A model generated the notes under the pieces. That model worked only from the letters and a program-made list of their open reading frames with translations, was not told where the DNA came from and did no database searches. Positions 57,590 through 64,000 of a stretch of DNA of 64,000 nucleotides are shown in pieces. Position numbers and translations under genes: made by a program. The stretch's first letter is position 1. Each line of letters opens with the position of its first letter. Source of the stretch: Sphingomonas sp. Leaf22 (GTDB taxonomy: Bacteria > Pseudomonadota > Alphaproteobacteria > Sphingomonadales > Sphingomonadaceae); assembly GCF_001421715.1 (NCBI RefSeq), contig NZ_LMKP01000044.1:154858-218857 (forward strand). The letters run 5' to 3'.

Positions 57590-58449
57590 GCGACGCCCCC
57601 GACCAGCAGCCACAGCAACAGGCAGGCGGTACGATAGATGCCGAGCGCACAGGTCAGATCGCCGGCATCGGGCCGCGGCCCGTCGCCCAGCACCGCACGC
57701 TGCGTCGGCTCGCCATCATAGCTCACCGCCCCGCCCAGCCGCCGCCCCAGCGCCCCCGCCATCGCCGCCTCCGGCCAGCCACCATTGGGCGAAGCATGGT
57801 GGCGCGCGTCGCGCAGCATCGCGTGCCAGCCGCCGCGTCCGGCCAGCGCGATCAATGCCCCCGCCAGCCGCGCCGGCACGAAATTGACGACATCGTCGGC
57901 TTTCGCCGCCGCCCAGCCGAACGCGCCGAGCGCCGGCGTGCGATGCCCGACCATCGAATCGGCGGTGTTGATCGCCTTCACCGCGAACAGCCCCGGCAGC
58001 CCGAACAGCAACAGCCCGAGCGCCGGCGCGACCACCCCGTCGCAGAAACTTTCGGCCAGACTTTCGATCGCCGCCGTCGCGACGCCGGCTTCGTCCAGCG
58101 CCGCCGTATCGCGCCCGACGATCATCGCCACCGCTTGCCGTGCCGCCGCAAGATCGCCCGCCATCAACGGCCGTGCCACCGCCGCGACATGATCGTGCAG
58201 GCTGCGCTGCGCCAGCCCCGTGGTGGCGACCAATGTCGTGACGACCGTCCCCAACCGCTCGATCGCCAGACCCAGCACGACCGACAGCGCAACCAGCAGG
58301 ACGACCAGCGCCACCCCCTCTAGCCGCCGCCGCCGGTTCCAGCGCCGTTCGAACCATCCGATCAGCGCGCCAACGCCCATCACCGGATGCCACCAGCGGC
58401 GCGGATAGCCGAGCGCCGCCTCGACGATCAGCGCCGCCAGCACGATCAC
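57577..58449 (-). CDS. cbiB: Adenosylcobinamide-phosphate synthase
   Basis: The 290-aa membrane protein attaches aminopropanol (phosphate) to cobyric acid. Family segments are HPVMGVGALIGWFERR, AALDEAGVATAAIESLAE, AVKAINTADSMVGH, DDVVNFVPARL and ASPNGGWPEAAMAGAL. GTG 58449 overlaps the ABC ATPase stop as GTGA. The synonym cobD is used in some organisms; the decarboxylase at 61583 carries that name in enterics. Confidence 0.94.
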   Translation of the reverse strand: MIVLAALIVEAALGYPRRWWHPVMGVGALIGWFERRWNRRRRLEGVALVVLLVALSVVLGLAIERLGTVVTTLVATTGLAQRSLHDHVAAVARPLMAGDLAAARQAVAMIVGRDTAALDEAGVATAAIESLAESFCDGVVAPALGLLLFGLPGLFAVKAINTADSMVGHRTPALGAFGWAAAKADDVVNFVPARLAGALIALAGRGGWHAMLRDARHHASPNGGWPEAAMAGALGRRLGGAVSYDGEPTQRAVLGDGPRPDAGDLTCALGIYRTACLLLWLLVGGVAWLR

Positions 58450-59216
58450 CGCGCGACCGGCAGGATGTAACGATGGCCCTGCGCCGTGCGGCCGATCTCG
58501 ACATCGATGCCATAGGCCTCCGCAATCGCCGGCGCGGTCAGCACGTCGTCCGCCGCTCCCGACGCGACGATCCGCCCGTCCTTCAGCAACACGGCGTCGT
58601 CCGCCACCCGCGCCGCCAGATGCAGGTCGTGGAGCACCAGCACCACGCCCCGGCCGCCCGCCGCGACCCCGCGCAACCGCGCCAGCACATCCAGTTGATG
58701 CGCGGGATCGAGGCTGGCGAGCGGTTCGTCGGCGAGCAGCCAGTCCGGCTCCCCGGCCAGCACCCGCGCCAGCAGCGCGCGACCGCGCTCGCCGCCCGAC
58801 AGCCGCTCGACGCCCCGCCCGGCCAGCCCGGTCATGTCGGTCGCCGCCAGCGCCGCCGCCACCGCAGCGCGGTCGGCCTGCGTCTCACCCCAGCGGCCGC
58901 GATGCGCGAACCGGCCGAGGCCGACCAGCGTCGCGACGTCGATGTCCCAATGCACGTCGGCCGATTGCGGCAACAGCCCGATCGCCCGCGCCCGCGCCCG
59001 CCGGTCGATCGCCTGCACGTCCGTCCCACCCAGCCGCGCTGCACCGCTATCCGGCCGGCGCAACGCGGCGAGGCAGGCGAGCAGGCTCGATTTGCCCGCG
59101 CCATTGGCCCCCAGCAGCGCGGTCACCCGCCCCGGCCGGAACGCGAACGACACATCGTCGAGCACGCGCTTGCCACCGAGCATCAGCGAAATCGCATCGG
59201 CCACCAGATCGGTCAT
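58446..59216 (-). CDS. btuD: Vitamin B12 ABC transporter ATP-binding protein
   Basis: This 256-aa ATPase has Walker A LLGANGAGKSS, Q-loop LLPQSADVHW, signature LSGGERGRALLARVL, Walker B WLLADEPLASLD and H-loop VLHDLHLAA. It energises the BtuC permease next to it. ATG 59216 overlaps the btuC stop as ATGA. Confidence 0.93.
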   Translation of the reverse strand: MTDLVADAISLMLGGKRVLDDVSFAFRPGRVTALLGANGAGKSSLLACLAALRRPDSGAARLGGTDVQAIDRRARARAIGLLPQSADVHWDIDVATLVGLGRFAHRGRWGETQADRAAVAAALAATDMTGLAGRGVERLSGGERGRALLARVLAGEPDWLLADEPLASLDPAHQLDVLARLRGVAAGGRGVVLVLHDLHLAARVADDAVLLKDGRIVASGAADDVLTAPAIAEAYGIDVEIGRTAQGHRYILPVAR

Positions 59217-60175
59217 GCCAGCCTCCGCCGCATCGCGAACAGCAGATAGAGGAAGAACGGCCCGCCCAGCATCGACATGGCGATACCGAGGCGCAATTCG
59301 CTGACCGTCGGGGCCAGCCGCACCAGACTGTCGGCAAAGGTCAGCAGCACCGCCCCTGCCAGCGCCGAGGGCAGCAGGATTGCTGATGGACGATTGCCGG
59401 CGAACGGCCGCACCATATGCGGCACGATCAGCCCGACGAACCCGATCATTCCCGCCGACGCCACCGATGCGCCGACCGTCAGCGCGACGCCGGCGATGAC
59501 CAGCCGTTGCAGCCGCGCCGGATCGACGCCCATCGACCGCGCCGCCGCCTCGCCCAGCGTCAGCGCGTCGAGCGACCGCGCGGTCAGCGCCAATACGCCC
59601 ATACCCGCAACGATGAGCGGCGCGGCGACCAGCACATCGTCCCAGCTGCGATCGGTCAGTGCGCCCATCAGCCACGTCACGATCTGCGACGATACGAACG
59701 GCGTCGGCGCGACGCTGATGGCCAGCGCGGTCAGCGATCCGGTAATGCTGGTCAGGATCATGCCGCCCAGCGTGAACAGGATCAGGCTGCCCGAACGACC
59801 CGCGATCAGCGCCAGCAGCGCCATCGTCACCCCTGCTCCCACCAGCGCGAAGCCGGGCAGCAGCCACATCTGCGCGGCATAGCCGAAATACAGCGCCATC
59901 ACCGCCCCGAATGCCGCGCCCGACGACACGCCGAACAGCCCCGGATCGGCCAGCGGATTGCGCAGATAGCCCTGCATCACCGCCCCCGACAGCCCCAGCG
60001 CGCTCCCCACCAGCAGCGCCAGCACGGTGCGCGGCAGGCGCAGTTCGACGATGATGATGGAACGCGGATCGTCGGCGGTCCACGCGTCGAACGGCACCCA
60101 CACCTTCCCCGCCGCCACCGACAACGCGGCCGCGATCAGCATCAGGACGAGCAGGCCGAGGGTCAGCCGCTTCAC
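59213..60175 (-). CDS. btuC: Vitamin B12 ABC transporter permease (FecCD family)
   Basis: The 320-aa inner-membrane protein belongs to the FecCD/BtuC permeases, with ELRLPRTVLALLVGSALGLSG, NPLADPGLFGVSSGAAFGA, VAGAIGFVGL-like MIGFVGLIVPHMVR and about ten helices. GTG 60175 overlaps the btuF stop as GTGA. B12 as substrate is inferred from the operon. Confidence 0.92.
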   Translation of the reverse strand: MKRLTLGLLVLMLIAAALSVAAGKVWVPFDAWTADDPRSIIIVELRLPRTVLALLVGSALGLSGAVMQGYLRNPLADPGLFGVSSGAAFGAVMALYFGYAAQMWLLPGFALVGAGVTMALLALIAGRSGSLILFTLGGMILTSITGSLTALAISVAPTPFVSSQIVTWLMGALTDRSWDDVLVAAPLIVAGMGVLALTARSLDALTLGEAAARSMGVDPARLQRLVIAGVALTVGASVASAGMIGFVGLIVPHMVRPFAGNRPSAILLPSALAGAVLLTFADSLVRLAPTVSELRLGIAMSMLGGPFFLYLLFAMRRRLA

Positions 60176-60978
60176 GACGTCACCTGCGCGCGCACCTGTC
60201 GCAACCGCGCCATCGCCGCGATGATCGTCGGCCCGCCGCAATTCATCAACCGCGTGGGGTATGCGGCGACGGTAATATGCTTCCCCAGCCGCCGCACTGC
60301 CGGATGCCCGGTCATGCGGTCATCCTGCACGCCCTCCGGCGCGGTCGACAGCAGCACACGCGGCGGATCGGCGACCAGATATTCGAGCGGGAGGATATCC
60401 CATTGCTTCAGGCCGTAGCGGGCGCTCATGTTGCGAAACCCGGCGCGGTTCAGCAGATCGTCGGTCAGCGTGCCTGACCCCGGCACCAGCCCGTTCCCCT
60501 GCCAAACCAGCGCACCGACCGGGCGTGTGGTCGACGGGATCGCCGATGCTGCGATGCGGGCGGCAAGCATCTGGCCGCGGTCGGCATGGCCCGTGGCCGC
60601 TGCAATCTCACGCACCTGCGCCATGCTTTCCGGCACCGATTCCGCGACAGGATATTGCACCAGCGCGATCTTGAGCCGCTTCAATGCGGCAATGGTCGCC
60701 GGTTCGACATGCGGACCGGCCAGCACGATATCGGGACGCAGCGCGACCACTTCCTCGGCCGTCCCGGACGTCGCCTTGAACCGCTGCGCCCATGCCAGCG
60801 GCACCGAGGTTGCCCGCGTATCCCGCGAATAATGGCTGATGCCGACGATCTGCGCCGGGTCGGCGACGAAGCGCAGCACCGCATCGACGCACGGATTGAT
60901 CGACACGATCCGGGGCGCACGCGGCGCGGCCGACACCAGCGCGGGTGCCGCCAGCAACAGGGCGAGCGGACGGATCAA
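60172..60978 (-). CDS. btuF: Periplasmic cobalamin-binding protein (BtuF-like)
   Basis: This 268-aa solute-binding protein has a signal peptide (RPLALLLAAPALVSAAP) and the TroA-like fold of class III binding proteins: RIVSINPCVDAVLRFV, ALRPDIVLAGPHV and the late ITVAAYPTRLMNCGGPT. The start is TTG 60978, which overlaps the cobO stop as TTGA; no ATG or GTG is available nearby. It delivers corrinoids to BtuCD. Confidence 0.87.
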   Translation of the reverse strand: MIRPLALLLAAPALVSAAPRAPRIVSINPCVDAVLRFVADPAQIVGISHYSRDTRATSVPLAWAQRFKATSGTAEEVVALRPDIVLAGPHVEPATIAALKRLKIALVQYPVAESVPESMAQVREIAAATGHADRGQMLAARIAASAIPSTTRPVGALVWQGNGLVPGSGTLTDDLLNRAGFRNMSARYGLKQWDILPLEYLVADPPRVLLSTAPEGVQDDRMTGHPAVRRLGKHITVAAYPTRLMNCGGPTIIAAMARLRQVRAQVTS

Positions 60979-61586
60979 TATTCGACGCCCTTCTGCGCCT
61001 TGAACCCGGCATGATAGGGATGCTTCACCTCGCCGAATTCGGTGACCAGATCGGCGAGGTCGAGCAGCTCGGGCTTCGCGTTGCGGCCGGTGATGCAGAT
61101 ATGCTTGGTGAGCGGCCGGTCCTTCAAGAACGCGACGATCTCGGCGATCGGCAGCGTATCGTCGCGCAGCACGATGTTCAGTTCGTCGAGGATGACGAAA
61201 TCGATCGCGGGGTCGAGGATCATCTCCTTCGACCGTTCCCATGCCGCACGGGCGGCGGCGATGTCCTGCGCGCGGTCCTGCGTTTCCCAGGTGAACCCCT
61301 CGCCCATCACCTCGAAGCTGGCGAGATCGGGATGGGCGTCGAAGAAGTTGCGCTCGCCCGTCTCCCATTTGCCCTTCACATACTGCAGGATCGCGACGCG
61401 CATCCCCCAGCCGATGCTGCGGATCGCCATGCCGAACGCGCTCGACGACTTGCCCTTGCCATTGCCGGTATGGACGATCAGCAGCCCGCGTTCGAGCGTG
61501 CGGCGCGCCTGCATCTTTTCGCGCGCCACCGCCATGCGCTGCATCCGTGCATTGTGGCGGGCGTGATCGTCGGGCGTCTCGGTCAT
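60975..61586 (-). CDS. cobO: Cob(I)yrinic acid a,c-diamide adenosyltransferase
   Basis: The 203-aa CobA/CobO/BtuR-type enzyme adds the adenosyl ligand to cobalt. It shows GLLIVHTGNGKGKSSSAFG (P-loop), GWGMRVAILQYVKGKW, FVILDELNIVLR and ICITGRNAKPELLDLADLVTE. ATG 61586 overlaps the decarboxylase stop as ATGA. Confidence 0.95.
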   Translation of the reverse strand: MTETPDDHARHNARMQRMAVAREKMQARRTLERGLLIVHTGNGKGKSSSAFGMAIRSIGWGMRVAILQYVKGKWETGERNFFDAHPDLASFEVMGEGFTWETQDRAQDIAAARAAWERSKEMILDPAIDFVILDELNIVLRDDTLPIAEIVAFLKDRPLTKHICITGRNAKPELLDLADLVTEFGEVKHPYHAGFKAQKGVEY

Positions 61587-62542
61587 CGGGGAAACTCCGC
61601 TAGGGCGGTGGTCAGGCGCGACAATGCCGCGTCGTCGGGTGGCAGGCCGATCCGCAACCGGTCGCGCCGGTCGGCGAACGGTCGGGTCAGGATGGCATGG
61701 TTGCACAAATGGCGGAACAGCGCGTGCGCGTCGCGGGCCTCGATCAGCCGGAACAGCGGCGCGCGGCCGACGATATCGACCCCGGTCAGCACACGGTCGA
61801 GCAGCGCGCCGACCGTCGCGATCCGCTCTGCCTGTGCGTCGGCAAAGGCGCGATCGGCATAGGCCGCCGCCCCGATCCGCACCGCCGCACTCGACACCGG
61901 CCAGTCGCCGAGCAGGTGACGCAGCGCGCCCGCCACCCCGCTCCCGGCAAGGACGAAGCCCAGCCGCAATCCGGGCAGGCCATAGAATTTGCCGAACGAT
62001 CGCAGCACGATCAGCCGGTCGGACGCCTCCGCCGCCAGACCGCCCACGGGATCGGCATAGGCTTCGTCCACCACCAGTGTCATCCGCCTTGCCACCGCAC
62101 GCAGATCGTCCGCCGGCGTGACGAAGCCATCGGGATTGGCGGGGCTCGCCAGCACCAGCAGATCGGCATCGCCCGGATCGCCGAGCGCCGCCACCGCGCT
62201 TGCGTTCGGCCATGCAGCAGCGTGGCCGGCATAGCCCGGTCGCACCACCGCCGGTCGCCTGGCGGCAAGGATCACCGCCAGCAACCGCAGCGCCAGATCG
62301 GTGCCCGGCACCGCGACCACCGACGCCGGATCGGCGACCCCGAACGCCTGCGCCGCCACCCGTTCGAGTTCGGCCAGTTCATCCGGTTCGGGCAGCCGGT
62401 CATGGCCCGGATCGATCGCACCATGGGGATACGCCCATGGCGCGATGCCGGTCGACAGGTCGATCCAGTCGTCTCCGCCGAACGCACGCATGGCGGCGGT
62501 CACCCGCCCGCCATGCGCACAGAATTCGGCGAGGTCGTGCAT
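61583..62542 (-). CDS. Threonine-phosphate decarboxylase-like aminotransferase (CobD/CobC)
   Basis: This 319-aa PLP enzyme of aminotransferase fold I shows DLSTGIAPWAYP, PEPDELAELERVAAQAFG, VVDEAYADP and the PLP-lysine segment VLRSFGKFYGLPGLRLGF. It probably makes aminopropanol phosphate for CbiB. The gene is called cobD in enterics and cobC in Pseudomonas-type nomenclature, so I leave the symbol empty. Its ATG shares one base with the stop of the TonB receptor (TGATG). Confidence 0.9.
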   Translation of the reverse strand: MHDLAEFCAHGGRVTAAMRAFGGDDWIDLSTGIAPWAYPHGAIDPGHDRLPEPDELAELERVAAQAFGVADPASVVAVPGTDLALRLLAVILAARRPAVVRPGYAGHAAAWPNASAVAALGDPGDADLLVLASPANPDGFVTPADDLRAVARRMTLVVDEAYADPVGGLAAEASDRLIVLRSFGKFYGLPGLRLGFVLAGSGVAGALRHLLGDWPVSSAAVRIGAAAYADRAFADAQAERIATVGALLDRVLTGVDIVGRAPLFRLIEARDAHALFRHLCNHAILTRPFADRRDRLRIGLPPDDAALSRLTTALAEFPR

Positions 62543-64000
62543 CAGTAGCGGAGCCGCACGCCGCCATAGGCAGCGCGTCCCGGCGTCCCGTACTGGAAGA
62601 TCGTCTGATAGCGTTCGTCGAACAGGTTTTCGACGCGGCCATAGACGTCGATCCGCTCGGTCACCGGGAACGACGCGCGCAAATCGGTCAGGACATAGCC
62701 GTCCAGTCGCCGCGCGTTCGACGCATTGTCGAAACTGTCGCCGATCATCGTGACGGTCGCGCCGACGCCAAGACCGAACGCCCAGCGATAATCGGCGTTG
62801 ACGGTCAGGCTGTCGGCTGGCCGCCGCGCCAGCTTGCGCCCGAAATTGGCGGTCCCGGCCGACCGGTTCTCGGCGTCCAGCCACGTATAGGCGGCCACGA
62901 CGGTGAACGCCTCGACCGGCCGCAGCTTCAGCGCGACTTCGACACCCTTCGCCTCGGCACGGGCGATATTGTCATAGGTGCCGTTCGGCTTGCCGACACA
63001 GACGCCGGTCGTCACGCCGAAGCACGAGACGAACGCGATCAGATCCTTCGACGTGCGATCGAACCATGTCGCGCTCGCCTCGACCGCGCCGTTCAGTCCG
63101 CGCTGGGTAATGCCCGCATCCCAGCCCTGCGAACGTTCCGGGGTCAGCGCCGCATTCCCATATTCGCTCTGCAACTGGAACAGGGTCGGTGCCTTGAACC
63201 CTTCCGAATAGCTTGCGCGGAACACAGTGCTGCCGGCGTTCGGCGACCACACGCCGCTGCCCGAAAACACCGTCGCCCCGCCGAAGACATTATGGTCGTC
63301 ATGCCGCACGCCGCCGGTCAGCGTCAGGTTCTCGATCGGCGTCACCGCCAACTGGCCATAGACGCCCAGCAGCCGCGCGCGACCGGTAGCAGTCGGACCG
63401 CCGAAGCTCGACGTGGTGAAGCGCGACACCTCGCGCTCGACGCCGAAGGTCGCGAACACTGCGTCCGTCACGTCGAACGACCCCTGATAGTCGATACGGT
63501 CGTTGCGCCCCTTCCCCCGGAACGTCTCGGTCGGCGTGCCATCGGGGTCGGTATTGGTCCGGTTGCTCGACGTATGGGCATAGCCGACGCGGTTGCGGAA
63601 CCGCCCGTCAAACAACGCGGCGTTCAGGCCGGTATAGCCGGTCCATTGCTCGGCATCGCCGTACTCGCGGGTATCGCCGAAGCTGAAGCTCGGCGCGGGA
63701 AAGCCGTCGATCTCGGTCCGTCCGTTCGAATAGAAGCCGCGGACATCGACCGATACGCTGTCGGCCAGCGCCACCGACACGCTACCGTTCGCGCCATAGC
63801 TGCGATAGCCATCCTTTTCGCGACCCGGCGCATAGGCCGAGATGCCGTCGGTGGTCAGGAAGCCGCCGCCGATGCTGGCCGATACCGGCCCCGCCTTGCC
63901 CGAGATGTTGGCGAACCCCTGTCCGGTACCGAACGAGCCGCCCTCGCCGCGCACGTTGATCGACAGATCGTCGGTCGGCTGGCGGGTGATGAGGTTGACG
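62542..64000 (-). CDS. btuB: TonB-dependent vitamin B12 receptor (BtuB-like), 5' end beyond window
   Basis: About 486 residues of the receptor are visible, from the end of the plug (VNLITRQPTDDLSINVRGEGG at the window edge) to the last strand GRAAYGGVRLRY. The frame is open through position 64000, so the start, signal peptide and TonB box lie outside. Being first in the cobalamin operon it most likely imports B12 or other corrinoids. A cobalamin riboswitch would be expected upstream, outside the window. Confidence 0.9.
   Translation of the reverse strand, partial: VNLITRQPTDDLSINVRGEGGSFGTGQGFANISGKAGPVSASIGGGFLTTDGISAYAPGREKDGYRSYGANGSVSVALADSVSVDVRGFYSNGRTEIDGFPAPSFSFGDTREYGDAEQWTGYTGLNAALFDGRFRNRVGYAHTSSNRTNTDPDGTPTETFRGKGRNDRIDYQGSFDVTDAVFATFGVEREVSRFTTSSFGGPTATGRARLLGVYGQLAVTPIENLTLTGGVRHDDHNVFGGATVFSGSGVWSPNAGSTVFRASYSEGFKAPTLFQLQSEYGNAALTPERSQGWDAGITQRGLNGAVEASATWFDRTSKDLIAFVSCFGVTTGVCVGKPNGTYDNIARAEAKGVEVALKLRPVEAFTVVAAYTWLDAENRSAGTANFGRKLARRPADSLTVNADYRWAFGLGVGATVTMIGDSFDNASNARRLDGYVLTDLRASFPVTERIDVYGRVENLFDERYQTIFQYGTPGRAAYGGVRLRY

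Overview
The window is GC-rich DNA from an alphaproteobacterium, most likely a member of the Sphingomonadales. The reasons are the many TonB-dependent receptors (four full-length or near-full-length plus one cut by the window end), several of them paired with ROK repressors, the rlmE-ppx/gppA pair, and the overall codon style. The taxon is an inference; no rRNA or marker gene is present.

Three large regions are visible. (1) 1-1880 is chromosomal: rlmE (cut by the window start), ppx/gppA and a tRNA-Gln(CTG). (2) 1864-36936 is a complete 35 kb integrative element in the 3' end of that tRNA. A 21-bp direct repeat marks both ends: attL inside the tRNA and attR at 36916-36936. The element carries a tyrosine integrase, a Toprim primase-helicase, phage-type regulators (a YdaS/Cro-like protein, a broken S24 repressor, a P22-type antirepressor) and a MobF relaxase with ribbon-helix-helix accessory proteins. 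It has no type IV secretion genes and no phage structural genes, so it looks like an integrative mobilisable element (IME) and not an ICE or a prophage.

The IME has two cargo blocks. The first (7320-17209) is a fructan utilisation operon: ROK fructokinase, MFS sugar transporter, periplasmic GH32, TonB-dependent receptor and GH32 lipoprotein. It lies behind a promoter that overlaps a clear inverted-repeat operator, with the ROK repressor gene upstream. The second (24453-36548) is a defence island: a PLD-type nuclease; a leftward operon of RHH regulator, C5 cytosine methylase, unknown protein, Vsr nuclease and REase-like protein; and a divergent rightward operon of GHKL (paraMORC-type) ATPase, Z1 helicase, DUF4420 PD-(D/E)XK protein and AIPR protein. 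Four 10-bp direct repeats at the RHH start look like its autoregulatory operator. This restriction-type system is the most interesting content of the window.

(3) 36937-64000 is chromosome. First come two divergent TonB-receptor/ROK-repressor modules (the second receptor is a frameshifted pseudogene), with a Ca-dependent PI-PLC-like enzyme, a metallo-beta-lactamase-fold protein and a TonB receptor-phytase operon. Together these suggest scavenging of organic phosphate or inositol compounds. Then come msrB, a dienelactone hydrolase and a GH16 glucanase. Last is an eleven-gene leftward cobalamin salvage and uptake operon (btuB to an alpha-ribazole phosphatase), in which almost every gene overlaps the next by a few bases and several start with GTG or TTG.

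Three genes are interrupted: the S24 repressor, one TonB receptor (twice) and a HEPN-like gene. They may be truly decaying, or some may be indel errors in the assembly; raw reads would decide.
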